A stretch of 13,335 nucleotides of DNA from contig RXOD01005590.1 of the NCBI GenBank assembly GCA_005223375.1, positions 1 through 13,335 on the forward strand, written 5' to 3'. The DNA is from Amoebophrya sp. AT5.2 (Eukaryota; Sar; Dinophyceae; Syndiniales; Amoebophryaceae). Numbering within the stretch: the stretch's first letter is position 1; the number at the start of each line of letters is the position of its first letter. The notes below the pieces were generated by a model, which saw nothing but the letters and a program-made list of their open reading frames with translations, made no database searches and had not been told where the DNA came from. This document shows, piece after piece, positions 7,560 through 13,335 of this stretch. The position numbers and the translations under genes were made by a program.

Positions 7560-8163
7560 CTGCAAAGAACACCAACACAGTCGGGCTCGGGAGGACGTTA
7601 CTTAATAGACATTGACTTCTTCTTGTGCAAGTCTGACTGAAACACGAAATCTTGACGACCTTCACCTTCTCTGTTATCTATGTGGTCTGAGTCTGACACA
7701 CTTAGCCTTAAGTTAGTACTAAGATGATTTCTGGAACTAAGTATTTCGTTTTGGGTAGATTGATGCGCTTCAAATATGCCCTCGCAAACAAAAATCGGCT
7801 TAGCATGGCCCTCGCTGCCGACGGCTGAGCTTCAATGTAAAAAAACAATCCCCAAGCGCTCGTCAATGGAGACCTGTCCCCATGAGTTATATTCCATCTT
7901 CCCGCACTGCTCGCCCATGTGTTCCCGTTTTCCTTTTCGTCTCTTTGGGTCAGATATATTATTTCCCGAATCCAGACTTTCCAGACTATTTTTTTATTTA
8001 TATTCTTCATACTATTTCCAAACTATTTTTTCCAAAGTGCCGCCCTCTTTCGTCTGATCTTCGGCTGTGGATGAAGATAACGCCCGAAGTAGTGCGCGAA
8101 ATTCGCTGCGGTCGCGGCCCTTCCTATTCTCCGGGGGAATAAAAAAAACAGTACTACCTGTAC
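7560..8163 (-). other. Intron between exon W copy 2 and exon D copy 2
   Basis: This is 604 nt, GTACAG...TTTGCAG, phase 1. Most of it (7723-8163) is homologous to the start of the equivalent intron of the upstream copy (11339-11721), with several small indels. It contains T-rich runs on the plus strand around 7960-8035. This copy lacks the 2.2-kb insertion and so serves as the empty-site reference. Confidence 0.6.
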
Positions 8164-8586
8164 CTGTTGCCTCGCAAGTCGGTTCTGACGAGCAGGATGG
8201 ATTCGCTCCGTCGTCCCCCGGGAGGTTCGCCCTGAAGAAGGTCTTACCGGCACCGTCCAGGCCGAGCTGCAGGTCGGTGCCCGCTTGATTCTCCAGCGCC
8301 ACGACGAAAGCCGACCCTTCGAGCTCGTTCATCGAAAACCTCACCCGGACGCTCGTGATCGCCTCCGCATCCGTCGACGCCCACACGTACTCGCCCACTC
8401 CTCCGCATTTGTATACTTCCTCCCCATCCTTTTCCGCTCGTTGCCAAAATGGATCGGCACAGTCGCTCTTGACGTCGTTCGTAACCACCGTCACGCCATT
8501 AATCCTCCATTGCAACTTGACCGCTGCGGTTATTTTTTTTTCACGAATTATTTTTACATGAGAGTCCTCGCTAGACGACGACGCGG
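8164..8586 (-). CDS. Exon W, copy 2, of the repeated secreted domain
   Basis: This is 423 nt, phase 1-1, from TTTCAAGAG|CC to GCAACAG|GTACAG. After a Ser-rich linker (ASSSSED) comes the core: KLQWRINGVTVV, then a Cys pair (DCADPFWQ...EEVYKCGG), EYVWAS, and strands ITSVRVRFSMNELEGSAFVV and GTDLQLGLDGAGKTFFRANL. A second Cys pair (SCSSEPTC) follows, just before the splice to exon D. Four Cys per unit fit disulfides in an exported protein. I know no family with this exact pattern. The last 198 nt are identical in sequence to copy 1. The frame stays open above 8586, and an alternative acceptor at CTTCAG|TAG would start the exon at 8664. That would leave a 23-nt intron and add a hydrophobic segment, so I prefer 8586. 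Confidence 0.72.
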
Positions 8587-8687
8587 CTCTTGAAAGTGGA
8601 TTCACCATCGTCAACAGATCACTCACCCACCAGACACAAAATGAAAATTCAATAAATGAGTCTACTGAAGATCAACTACATAAGTAC
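8587..8687 (-). other. Short intron between exon D copy 1 and exon W copy 2
   Basis: A predicted 101-nt intron, GTACTT...CAAGAG, phase 1, T-rich on the minus strand with a TTGAC branch-like motif. The equivalent in the downstream unit (7313-7203) is 111 nt. The two differ by small indels, including gaps of 3 and 6 bases, which also allows the alternative that part of this is coding. Confidence 0.45.
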
Positions 8688-8933
8688 CTTCTGGGATTGG
8701 CAACTCCCCGGTGGGGATGTACACCACGCCGCGGTGTGGGCGGAAGCCGACCTTTTTCACTTTGATATCTTGAAACGACTTCATGGGCCCCCACGGCTCA
8801 TACGTTGCGTCGTCAGTGATGATTTTCGCCGAAGCCACGGCGCCCCCTGTCTGCGTGAACTCGAAAATCATGGGCTGCGTCACGTCCAAGGGAGGGCTCA
8901 ACTGGTTAGGGCCTGTAGGTGTACGGAAATGAT
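8688..8933 (-). CDS. Exon D, copy 1, of the repeated secreted domain
   Basis: This is 246 nt from TTATCTTTGCAG|ATC to CCAGAAG|GTACTT, phase 1-1. It encodes DHFRTPTGPNQLSPPLDVTQ and the same strand pattern as copy 2 (MIFEFTQTGG, then YEPWGPMKSF, VGFRPHRGVVYIPTGELPIP). The acceptor, with its T-rich tract, is the clearest in the window. The upstream partner W exon ends in ACA G|, which with AT from this exon makes an Asp codon; the same join works for both copies. Very little divergence from copy 2 implies a recent duplication or conversion. Confidence 0.74.
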
Positions 8934-9056
8934 CTGCAAAGATAAAGAACATCATCAACACAGTTGGGTTCGGGAGGACGTTACTTGATAGACATTGATT
9001 TCTTGGTGTGCAAGTCTGACTGAAACACAAAATCTTGACGACCTTCACCTTCTCTG

Positions 9057-9127
9057 TTATCTTTATGTCAGGGGGGTAGTAGCGGGCTTCGAACCTCGCG
9101 CACTTTGCGCTAGATGATTATCTTTAT
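9057..9127. mobile_element. 61-bp mini-insertion flanked by TTATCTTTAT
   Basis: TTATCTTTAT stands at 9057-9066 and 9118-9127, and the sister intron at 7674 lacks the DNA between. The 51-base interior contains the hairpin GCGCA-CTT-TGCGC (9098-9110), a G-run, and on the minus strand GGTTCGAAGCC, which fits an RNA polymerase III B-box. It does not fold as a tRNA T-arm. A 10-bp target duplication around a tiny non-autonomous or SINE-tail-like element is the likely reading. Confidence 0.45.
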
Positions 9128-9414
9128 CTATGGTCTGACAGAGACAGAATTACTACGATTATAATTCACTGCTGAACCCAGATCAATAGGTAAGGGAACG
9201 GCCACAGGCTGTTGCTACTGCGGTGCGCACCACTGTAACACACCAGCGGCAGCGATTTGGCGGGGGGGTGGGTCGGCGCAGCTTCTTTCGCATCCATCCA
9301 ACCACTGGACCGCGCGGATCAATCAACATAGTGCGCGAGCAAAGTGCGCAGGAGAGTGCTTCTATCTGCTTGCAGCCGCGAGGGCCAAGCCACGACTTGG
9401 CTGCTTGCATGCAA

Positions 9415-10400
9415 GCCAGCACAATTTGCAAGCGCTCGCAAACGCAATTTGCGAGACAGAGCCACCCAGCACCTTGCGAACGCAGTCCGCATCTGCAACC
9501 AAGAGCAATCTGCAGGCACATTCTCCAGCTTGTGCGTGCAGTTTGCAGCTACTATCTGCATGCGCACCATGCGCGCGCTCAGTTGCAGCTGCAACGCAAC
9601 CAAGCGCAATGCGCAAGCTCAGACAATCCGCGCGCACGCAATCAAAAACGGTCCGCGCTCGCAAAGTTCAAGCCCAATCTAATCTATCTGCGCGCGCAGT
9701 TTACGAAGAAGCGCAGCTCGCAACAAGTTCGCCGGGCGCAATTTGCAAGCACGATCTGCACTGCGTGCGCGTGAAGTATGCAAGTGCAACGAGTCTGCCA
9801 ATAGCATGCGCAAGCAGCTTTGCAGTGTGGGTGTGTCTGTTCTGTCTGAGTGCAGTCGACTGCAGTGCGCAAGTGCAATCTGCGAGCGCATTCCACGGAT
9901 CAATTCGCAAGCGCAGCGATTTTCTTCCGCAGGCGCAGCTTGCAAATGCATGCAGTCCGCTAAATGCGTCGCAATGTGTGTTCTGTTTGAATGCAATCGA
10001 CTGCAGCGCGCAAGTGAGGTGCAATTTGCGAGCGCATTCCGCAGATGCAATTTGCAAGCGCAGCGATTTCCTTGTTCCGCGGGCGCAGCTTGCGAATGCA
10101 ATCCGCAAGCTAATGAGGCCCGCGCATGCAGTCTGCAGCGAGTGCAATCGGCACGCAGAGTGGGCGAAGCAGTTTCTTTGTTTGCAAGTGCAGCGCGCAG
10201 CCAAGTGCAGCAAGCGCAATATGCCCACGCAATTTGCATTTGCCAGCACAAGCAAAGGAAGCCGGAACAAAGCAAGCGCAACGCGCGGACGTATTCGGTC
10301 TGAGTGAGTGCGGGCGCAATCTGCAAGCACGCACAATTATCCGCATGCGCGGCACAATTTGCAAGCGTAGTTTCCAACTTGCGGCCGGGCGCAATTTGAT
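9415..10400. repeat. Degenerate GCGCAATTTGCAAGCGCA-type repeat region
   Basis: About 1 kb is built from variants of GCGCAATTTGCAAGCGC and its shorter parts (GCAAGCGCA, GCAATCTGCA, GCGCAGC) in the same orientation but irregularly spaced. Clear examples lie near 9424, 9748, 9902, 10046, 10314 and 10350. Because the motif rarely makes stop codons, frames of 180-300 codons stay open on both strands. Their products are Ala/Ser/Cys/Gln-rich without domains, so I treat none as a gene. Confidence 0.7.
9840..10113. repeat. 141-bp tandem duplication inside the GCAA-rich region
   Basis: A block beginning TTCTGTCTGAGTGCAGTCGA at 9840 recurs as TTCTGTTTGAATGCAATCGA at 9981, and similarity continues to about 9963 and 10113. 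Copies differ by scattered substitutions and small indels. This shows the region grew partly by segmental duplication of the short repeats. Confidence 0.65.
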
Positions 10401-10697
10401 TGTATGTTTGTAGGCGTACGGTAGCGGTAGCCTGCGAGCGGAAATCTACAAGCGCAGCATGTGAGAGAGTGAGTCGCTTGTGCTGCGTGGGCTGTCAGCC
10501 TTGTGCTGCATGCGTGCGCTCTGCATGCATGTCTGTGCAATCCGCAAGCCAGCCCGCGCAATCGCAACGGGCACACGCAAACAATGAGTCCCGCGCGAGT
10601 GCCCCCCCCCATATCTTTCCACCCCGCCCCAAGCGCAAAGGAAGCAACCAAGCGGGCTCCTACTTGCCACAGTGGTGAGCTCCGTGTGCTGCTTATC

Positions 10698-10750
10698 TGA
10701 GTCGCCAAAATTTTGGCTGGCAAGTAAGACCTGTGGTCGTAACAGCAGTT
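10698..10750 (+). ncRNA. Spliced-leader-like motif with 14-bp palindrome (tentative)
   Basis: GCCAAAATTTTGGC (10704-10717) is a perfect palindrome followed by TGGCAAGTAAG. Dinoflagellate spliced leaders end in GCCATTTTGGCTCAAG before a GT donor. Here ATTTTGGCT is shared, then GGCAA precedes GTAAGA. A small hairpin, GACCTGTGGTC, follows. There are a 3-base and a 2-base difference in the core and the 5' part is not conserved, so this may be chance or a decayed copy. Confidence 0.15.
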
Positions 10751-11172
10751 TTATTCGTGCGTGAAAGATGGGCTGACCCGTGGCCGTGAGACGGAGGCGC
10801 GATGCCGCCCGCACCGTCCCCAGGCAGTGCACAGCATAAAAATCGGACTTGACGTATCTTGAGGTCTTTTAGCTGTCTTCGTAGCGTGGTTGCGGATGGC
10901 GGGTGGAGGATTAGAGCAAACAGGTGTGCTTCGCCCTGCTAGGAGTTCGCGTTTTGCTGTTGGATGCTCTTCGACCTCTCGGTCGACGTCTGGCGCACCT
11001 TCGCGATTGGTGCACGCCAGCGTGCGCGCGGCCGCTGCTGCGGCAGCGGCGCGTGAAGATGGATACAAGAATGATCTGAAGCGTTGCAGCCTATTGGCGT
11101 GTGCTGTTGGGGTCCGTCGCGGTGCCTTTGGCACGACGCCGACCGACGCATGCAATTGATCAGGCCAAGTCG

Positions 11173-11272
11173 TCGAATGAATTGTGCTACAGCTCCTGGA
11201 TGCTCCTTCTCTGGTGGATTGGTCGAATGAATTGCACTACATCTCCTGGATGCTCCTTCTCTGGTGAATTGG
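11173..11272. repeat. 50-bp tandem repeat, two copies
   Basis: The unit starting TCGAATGAATTG at 11173 repeats exactly 50 bases later at 11223, with about five substitutions and no gaps. Both contain CTCCTGGATGCTCCTTCTCT. It lies at the right end of the proposed 2.2-kb insertion, where subterminal repeats would be expected, and overlaps the right inverted repeat. Confidence 0.75.
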
Positions 11273-11721
11273 TGTTCGTAGGAATTATGGACTTTATCTT
11301 TATGGCGGGCTGGTTCGTTTGGCTGGCACGATAAAGATGATGATTTCTGGAACTATTTCGGTAGATTGATGCCCTAGCATGGCCCTCGCTACCGACGGCT
11401 GAGCTTCAATGTAGATAATCCCCAAGCGCTCGTCAGTGGAGACCTGTCCCTATGAGTTTCCATCTTCCCGCACTGCTCGCCCATGTGTTCCCGTTTTCGT
11501 CTATTTGGGTCAGATATTCTATTATTTCCCGAGCCCAGACTTTCCAGACTATTAGTATTTATATTCAGACTATTTCCAAATTGAGACTGAGACCCAAAGT
11601 GCCGCACTTCGTCGGATCTTCGGCTGTGGATGAAAATAAAGCCCGACGTGGTGCGCGAAATTTGCTGCTGTCGCGGCCCTTCCTATTCTCCGGGGAAGTA
11701 AAAAAACAGTACTACCTGTAC

Positions 11722-12123
11722 CTGTTGCCTCGCAAGTCGGTTCTGACGAGCAGGATGGATTCGCTCCGTCGTCCCCCGGGAGGTTCGCCCTGAAGAAGGT
11801 CTTACCGGCACCGTCCAGGCCGAGCTGCAGGTCGGTGCCCGCTTGATTCTCCAGCGCCACGACGAAAGCCGACCCTTCGAGCTCGTTCATCGAAAACCTC
11901 ACCCGGACGCTCGTGATCGTCGCCGCGGGCGTTACTGGCGCGGTTGTATCCTCCGTTGAAGCCCACACGTACTTGCCCGCTCCTCCGCATTTGTACACTT
12001 CCTCCCCGCCCTCTGCCGCTAGTTGCCAAGTTGGATCGGTACAGTCAGTATCGGGTCGGTCGTCCACCTTGTTCGCGTCCACCGTCAAGCCATTAATCCT
12101 CCACTGCAACTTGGCCGGCGGGG
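11722..12123 (-). CDS. Exon W, copy 1, of the repeated secreted domain
   Basis: This is 402 nt, phase 1-1, from GCACCAG|CCCCG to GCAACAG|GTACAG. The core is PPAKLQWRINGLTV, then DCTDPTWQ...EEVYKCGG, KYVWAS, a Thr/Pro-rich loop longer than in copy 2, ITSVRVRFSMNELEGSAFVV, GTDLQLGLDGAGKTFFRANL and the closing Cys pair SCSSEPTC. The N-terminal half differs from copy 2 by many substitutions and indels, while the C-terminal half is identical at the nucleotide level. The in-frame TGA just above the Pro-rich start shows that the exon is entered by splicing. Joined to the first exon it gives a Ser/Thr/Pro linker, as expected between a signal region and a domain. Confidence 0.7.
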
Positions 12124-12197
12124 CTGGTGCGTTGATTCATTGGCAGTGGTCGGTGGAAAAAGTATCAATAATAGCGAAGGGATGCTAGCACTGCTTA

Positions 12198-12226
12198 GTA
12201 TGTGAGGGATAGCGTATGTGAGGGAT
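12198..12226. repeat. GTATGTGAGGGAT direct repeat (two copies)
   Basis: Exact 13-base copies at 12198-12210 and 12214-12226, 16 bases apart, lie in the first intron about 75 bases from the acceptor. This is probably slippage. Confidence 0.6.
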
Positions 12227-12433
12227 TAGAATGATGGCACTCACTTCATGTCAATTTATCCAAGGAACAAGGCAAAAGTCAGCGACTTCATTCCGCCGGT
12301 AGAGACATTGCCTCCATCGGGTGACGGTTGTGCATTAACCTAAGTAGCGCGGGCGGGAAGAGCGCCCCGAGTGCCTCCGCGTGTATTTTTACGTCCCGAC
12401 TGCGCGCCGTGGTGACTGTGTTTTCCTTGGTGT

Positions 12434-12524
12434 GTTTGTACGCAGCCGGACTCCCCACCGTATTAGGAGCCTACGCGTAGCTTTAAAGTGCTAAGTAATC
12501 CGGTGTCGCGTGTCGCGTACAAAC
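12434..12524. ncRNA. 91-nt nested stem-loop region (possible structured RNA or miniature element)
   Basis: GTTTGTACGC (12434-12443) pairs perfectly with GCGTACAAAC (12515-12524). Inside, CCGGA pairs with TCCGG and CTCC with GGAG, and two palindromes follow (CTACGCGTAG and CTTTAAAG). The pairs nest without crossing, giving a branched fold. I do not recognise an RNA family, and a miniature inverted-repeat element is equally possible. The strand is unknown. Confidence 0.3.
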
Positions 12525-12736
12525 AAGCAGTCGAGGGAACCGTAGAGCAGTATCACCCACAATTCATTGAAGCAAGAAGCGGTACTTATGAGACTTACCC
12601 TTTACCTTTTTTCGTTTGCCTTTTCCCCTAGTGCTCACGTTGTTTGGAATCACGAGACCTGGAGGTGGGCCCAAAGGGGGAATACTTATTTCATATCTTC
12701 ACCTCATATAAAATTATAAAAATAATAAATATGCAC

Positions 12737-13001
12737 TTGAAGAGCTGCCTGTGCTGGAGCTGACGGCGGTTGAGGACAGGACTTGGACGAGGGCCTTTTT
12801 GTTCATCATCTTCGAATGCCTCGATGAAGTCATTCGCTTTCTCCGCGAAGCTGTCCCTGCGGGCACCATAATCTTGCTGCGCTTTAGGATGAAGGTCTTG
12901 CCCGTGTGCATTCCTTGGTTCGACACCGACGCTGACGTGAGCACGTACCCAAACGCCAGCATCGCAGCGATAGCGCGATAGCCAACCATCTTCATTTTCA
13001 T
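12737..13001 (-). CDS. Signal-peptide exon of the secreted repeat protein
   Basis: ATG at 13001 begins MKMKMVGYRAIAAMLAFGYV, a short basic N-terminus followed by a hydrophobic core of about 14 residues and a small-residue site (TSASVS). This is a standard cleavable signal peptide. After it come a basic stretch (ASRRKRMTSSRHSK), which could be a proprotein-cleavage site, and a Ser/Thr-rich linker. The predicted exon end at TCTTCAA|GTGCAT is the only phase-1 GT donor. It joins to the first W exon as a Ser-Thr-Pro linker. If unspliced, the frame ends at TAA (12716-12714) as a 95-residue secreted peptide, which is the main alternative. A longer overlapping frame from 13068 is hydrophilic and looks like a shadow. 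Confidence 0.6.
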
Positions 13002-13335
13002 CGAACTGCGAGTGTTGTTGTTCGGTACTGCTACAGGTGCCCGTGCGCGTGTCGTTACGTTCGCACACGCACTAGCAAAGGAAGGGCAATATTAAAGCGG
13101 TTGCGGTCTTCAGCTTCTCCTTCTCAAATATTTATTACTTTGCCGCCTCATGCTCATCGTAATATAAATATATATTCACAAGGGAGGACGCCTGGCTCCA
13201 TATTAAGGCGCCCACTCCCTCGATGATAATACTGCTAGACAGCCGGGGGCGTATTTCTTTCGCCGTCTCTCTCTCTCGCGCTTGTTCTCGCACCTCGCGA
13301 TCAGTACGAACCCCGGAAAGAGCTGCCGCGCGCGG
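13002..13335. other. Upstream flank of the secreted-protein gene
   Basis: This is 334 bases without a recognised gene. It contains AT-rich TATAAATATATA near 13164, which could serve as a TATA-like element on either strand about 165 bases above the start codon, and a CT-rich CTCTCTCTCTCGCGC run near 13265. Promoter function is not established by sequence alone. Confidence 0.3.

Larger units (their letters stand above)
9118..11303. mobile_element. About 2.2-kb insertion in the intron of the upstream repeat unit
   Basis: The intron at 7560-8163 shows the uninterrupted state. Its counterpart here is split, with homology ending near 9060 and resuming near 11339. TTATCTTTAT occurs at both edges (9118-9127 and 11294-11303), consistent with a 10-bp target duplication. 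Imperfect inverted repeats lie just inside (9145-9169 against 11264-11289), sharing the cores CTACGA and AATTCAC with about 19 of 25 bases matching. The inside is a GCAA-rich degenerate repeat, a 141-bp tandem duplication and a 50-bp tandem duplication. No transposase, reverse transcriptase or other enzyme was recognised in any frame, so it would be non-autonomous. Confidence 0.5.
8934..11721 (-). other. Intron between exon W copy 1 and exon D copy 1 (contains the insertions)
   Basis: A predicted 2788-nt intron, GTACAG...TTTGCAG, phase 1. Its outer parts match the 604-nt sister intron, while the middle holds the mini-insertion and the 2.2-kb insertion. The region 10420-11160 has no recognised gene: it includes a run of C's near 10606, an Ala-codon-like GCGGCCGCTGCTGCGG stretch near 11029 and only short shadow frames. 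Alternatively this is not an intron and the two units belong to separate transcripts. Confidence 0.5.
7190..12123. repeat. Tandem duplication of a W-intron-D-intron unit
   Basis: Landmarks in the downstream unit recur at +1374 to +1383 (for example GATTGGCAAC at 7321 and 8695). The W exon of the upstream unit lies at +3558 from its partner. The excess is explained by DNA inserted in the W-to-D intron of the upstream unit. Exons, splice sites and parts of the introns are all duplicated, so this is a DNA-level tandem duplication. A partial third start lies at 7202. Confidence 0.75.
12124..12736 (-). other. Intron between signal-peptide exon and first W exon
   Basis: A predicted 613-nt intron, GTGCAT...CACCAG, phase 1. 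It holds a 91-nt nested stem-loop (12434-12524) and a 13-base direct repeat (12198-12226). No open frame of note lies inside. The donor is weak and rests largely on phase: it is the only GT in phase 1 in the first exon. Confidence 0.4.

Noticed and set aside
7703..8057. Open frames in the T-rich stretch of the sister intron
   Set aside because: Short, low-complexity and placed between a predicted donor and acceptor. Homology to the other copy's intron shows indels that do not preserve frame.
9071..9110. tRNA gene or tRNA-like 3' half (GGTTCGAAGCC on the minus strand)
   Set aside because: The five-base T-arm stem fails at three of five pairs and there is no acceptor, D-arm or anticodon arm. 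Only the B-box-like string remains.
9405..10307. 300-codon open frame on the plus strand, with 183-, 186- and 112-codon companions
   Set aside because: The DNA is a degenerate GCAA-type repeat that lacks stop codons in most frames. The product is Ala/Ser/Cys/Gln-rich without domains, and equally long frames exist on the other strand.
9679..10377. 232-codon and overlapping 211-codon frames on the minus strand
   Set aside because: Same repeat region read backwards. The two frames overlap almost fully and neither has protein-like conservation or splice context.
12691..13068. 125-codon minus-strand frame overlapping the signal-peptide exon
   Set aside because: Hydrophilic throughout with no signal sequence. 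The alternative frame from 13001 has a textbook signal peptide.
1..13335. CRISPR arrays, rRNA genes, prokaryotic operons, prophage or viral genes
   Set aside because: No regularly spaced identical repeats, no rRNA signature, and gene structure with GT-AG junctions in consistent phase argues for a eukaryotic nuclear genome.

Overview
The window looks like nuclear DNA of a eukaryotic microbe, not a bacterium or virus. Reading frames stop and restart at GT...AG junctions, exon phases match across those junctions, and there are no ribosome-binding sites. Both recognisable genes lie on the minus strand. A lineage near the dinoflagellates (for example Syndiniales such as Amoebophrya) is possible. 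The grounds are the style of the glycosyltransferase-like protein, an intron with terminal inverted repeats and a weak spliced-leader-like motif. This is inference, and I would not name a species.

Right to left, in the direction of transcription. (1) 13335-13002 is upstream DNA without a recognised gene. (2) 13001 to about 6991, perhaps to 5965, is a multi-exon gene for a secreted protein. It has a signal-peptide exon (13001-12737), then a two-exon domain present twice in tandem (exon type W at 12123-11722 and 8586-8164; exon type D at 8933-8688 and 7559-7314), then a degenerate third start of the W exon (7202-6991). A Cys-rich PAN/Apple-like exon (6323-5965) lies downstream and may be the 3' end of the same gene. 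Every exon with both ends resolved is phase 1-1. The repeat unit recurs at about 1.38 kb in the downstream copy. In the upstream copy it is stretched by about 2.2 kb of foreign-looking repetitive DNA (about 9118-11303) plus a 61-bp mini-insertion. (3) 5964-4879 is intergenic. (4) 4878-487 is a three-exon gene for a predicted 1150-residue, probably membrane-anchored, glycosyltransferase-like protein. All exon phases close. Its second intron (1782-1336) carries inverted repeats at its ends like an introner-type mobile intron. (5) 486-1 is 3' flank, with a possible partial exon at the window edge.

The two genes show no shared pathway beyond both being predicted to enter the secretory system: one protein would sit in the ER/Golgi membrane, the other would be exported. 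Splice sites are my own predictions from consensus and phase; no transcript data were available. The long open frames on both strands between 9200 and 10700 are judged to be by-products of a degenerate GCAA-rich repeat, not genes.
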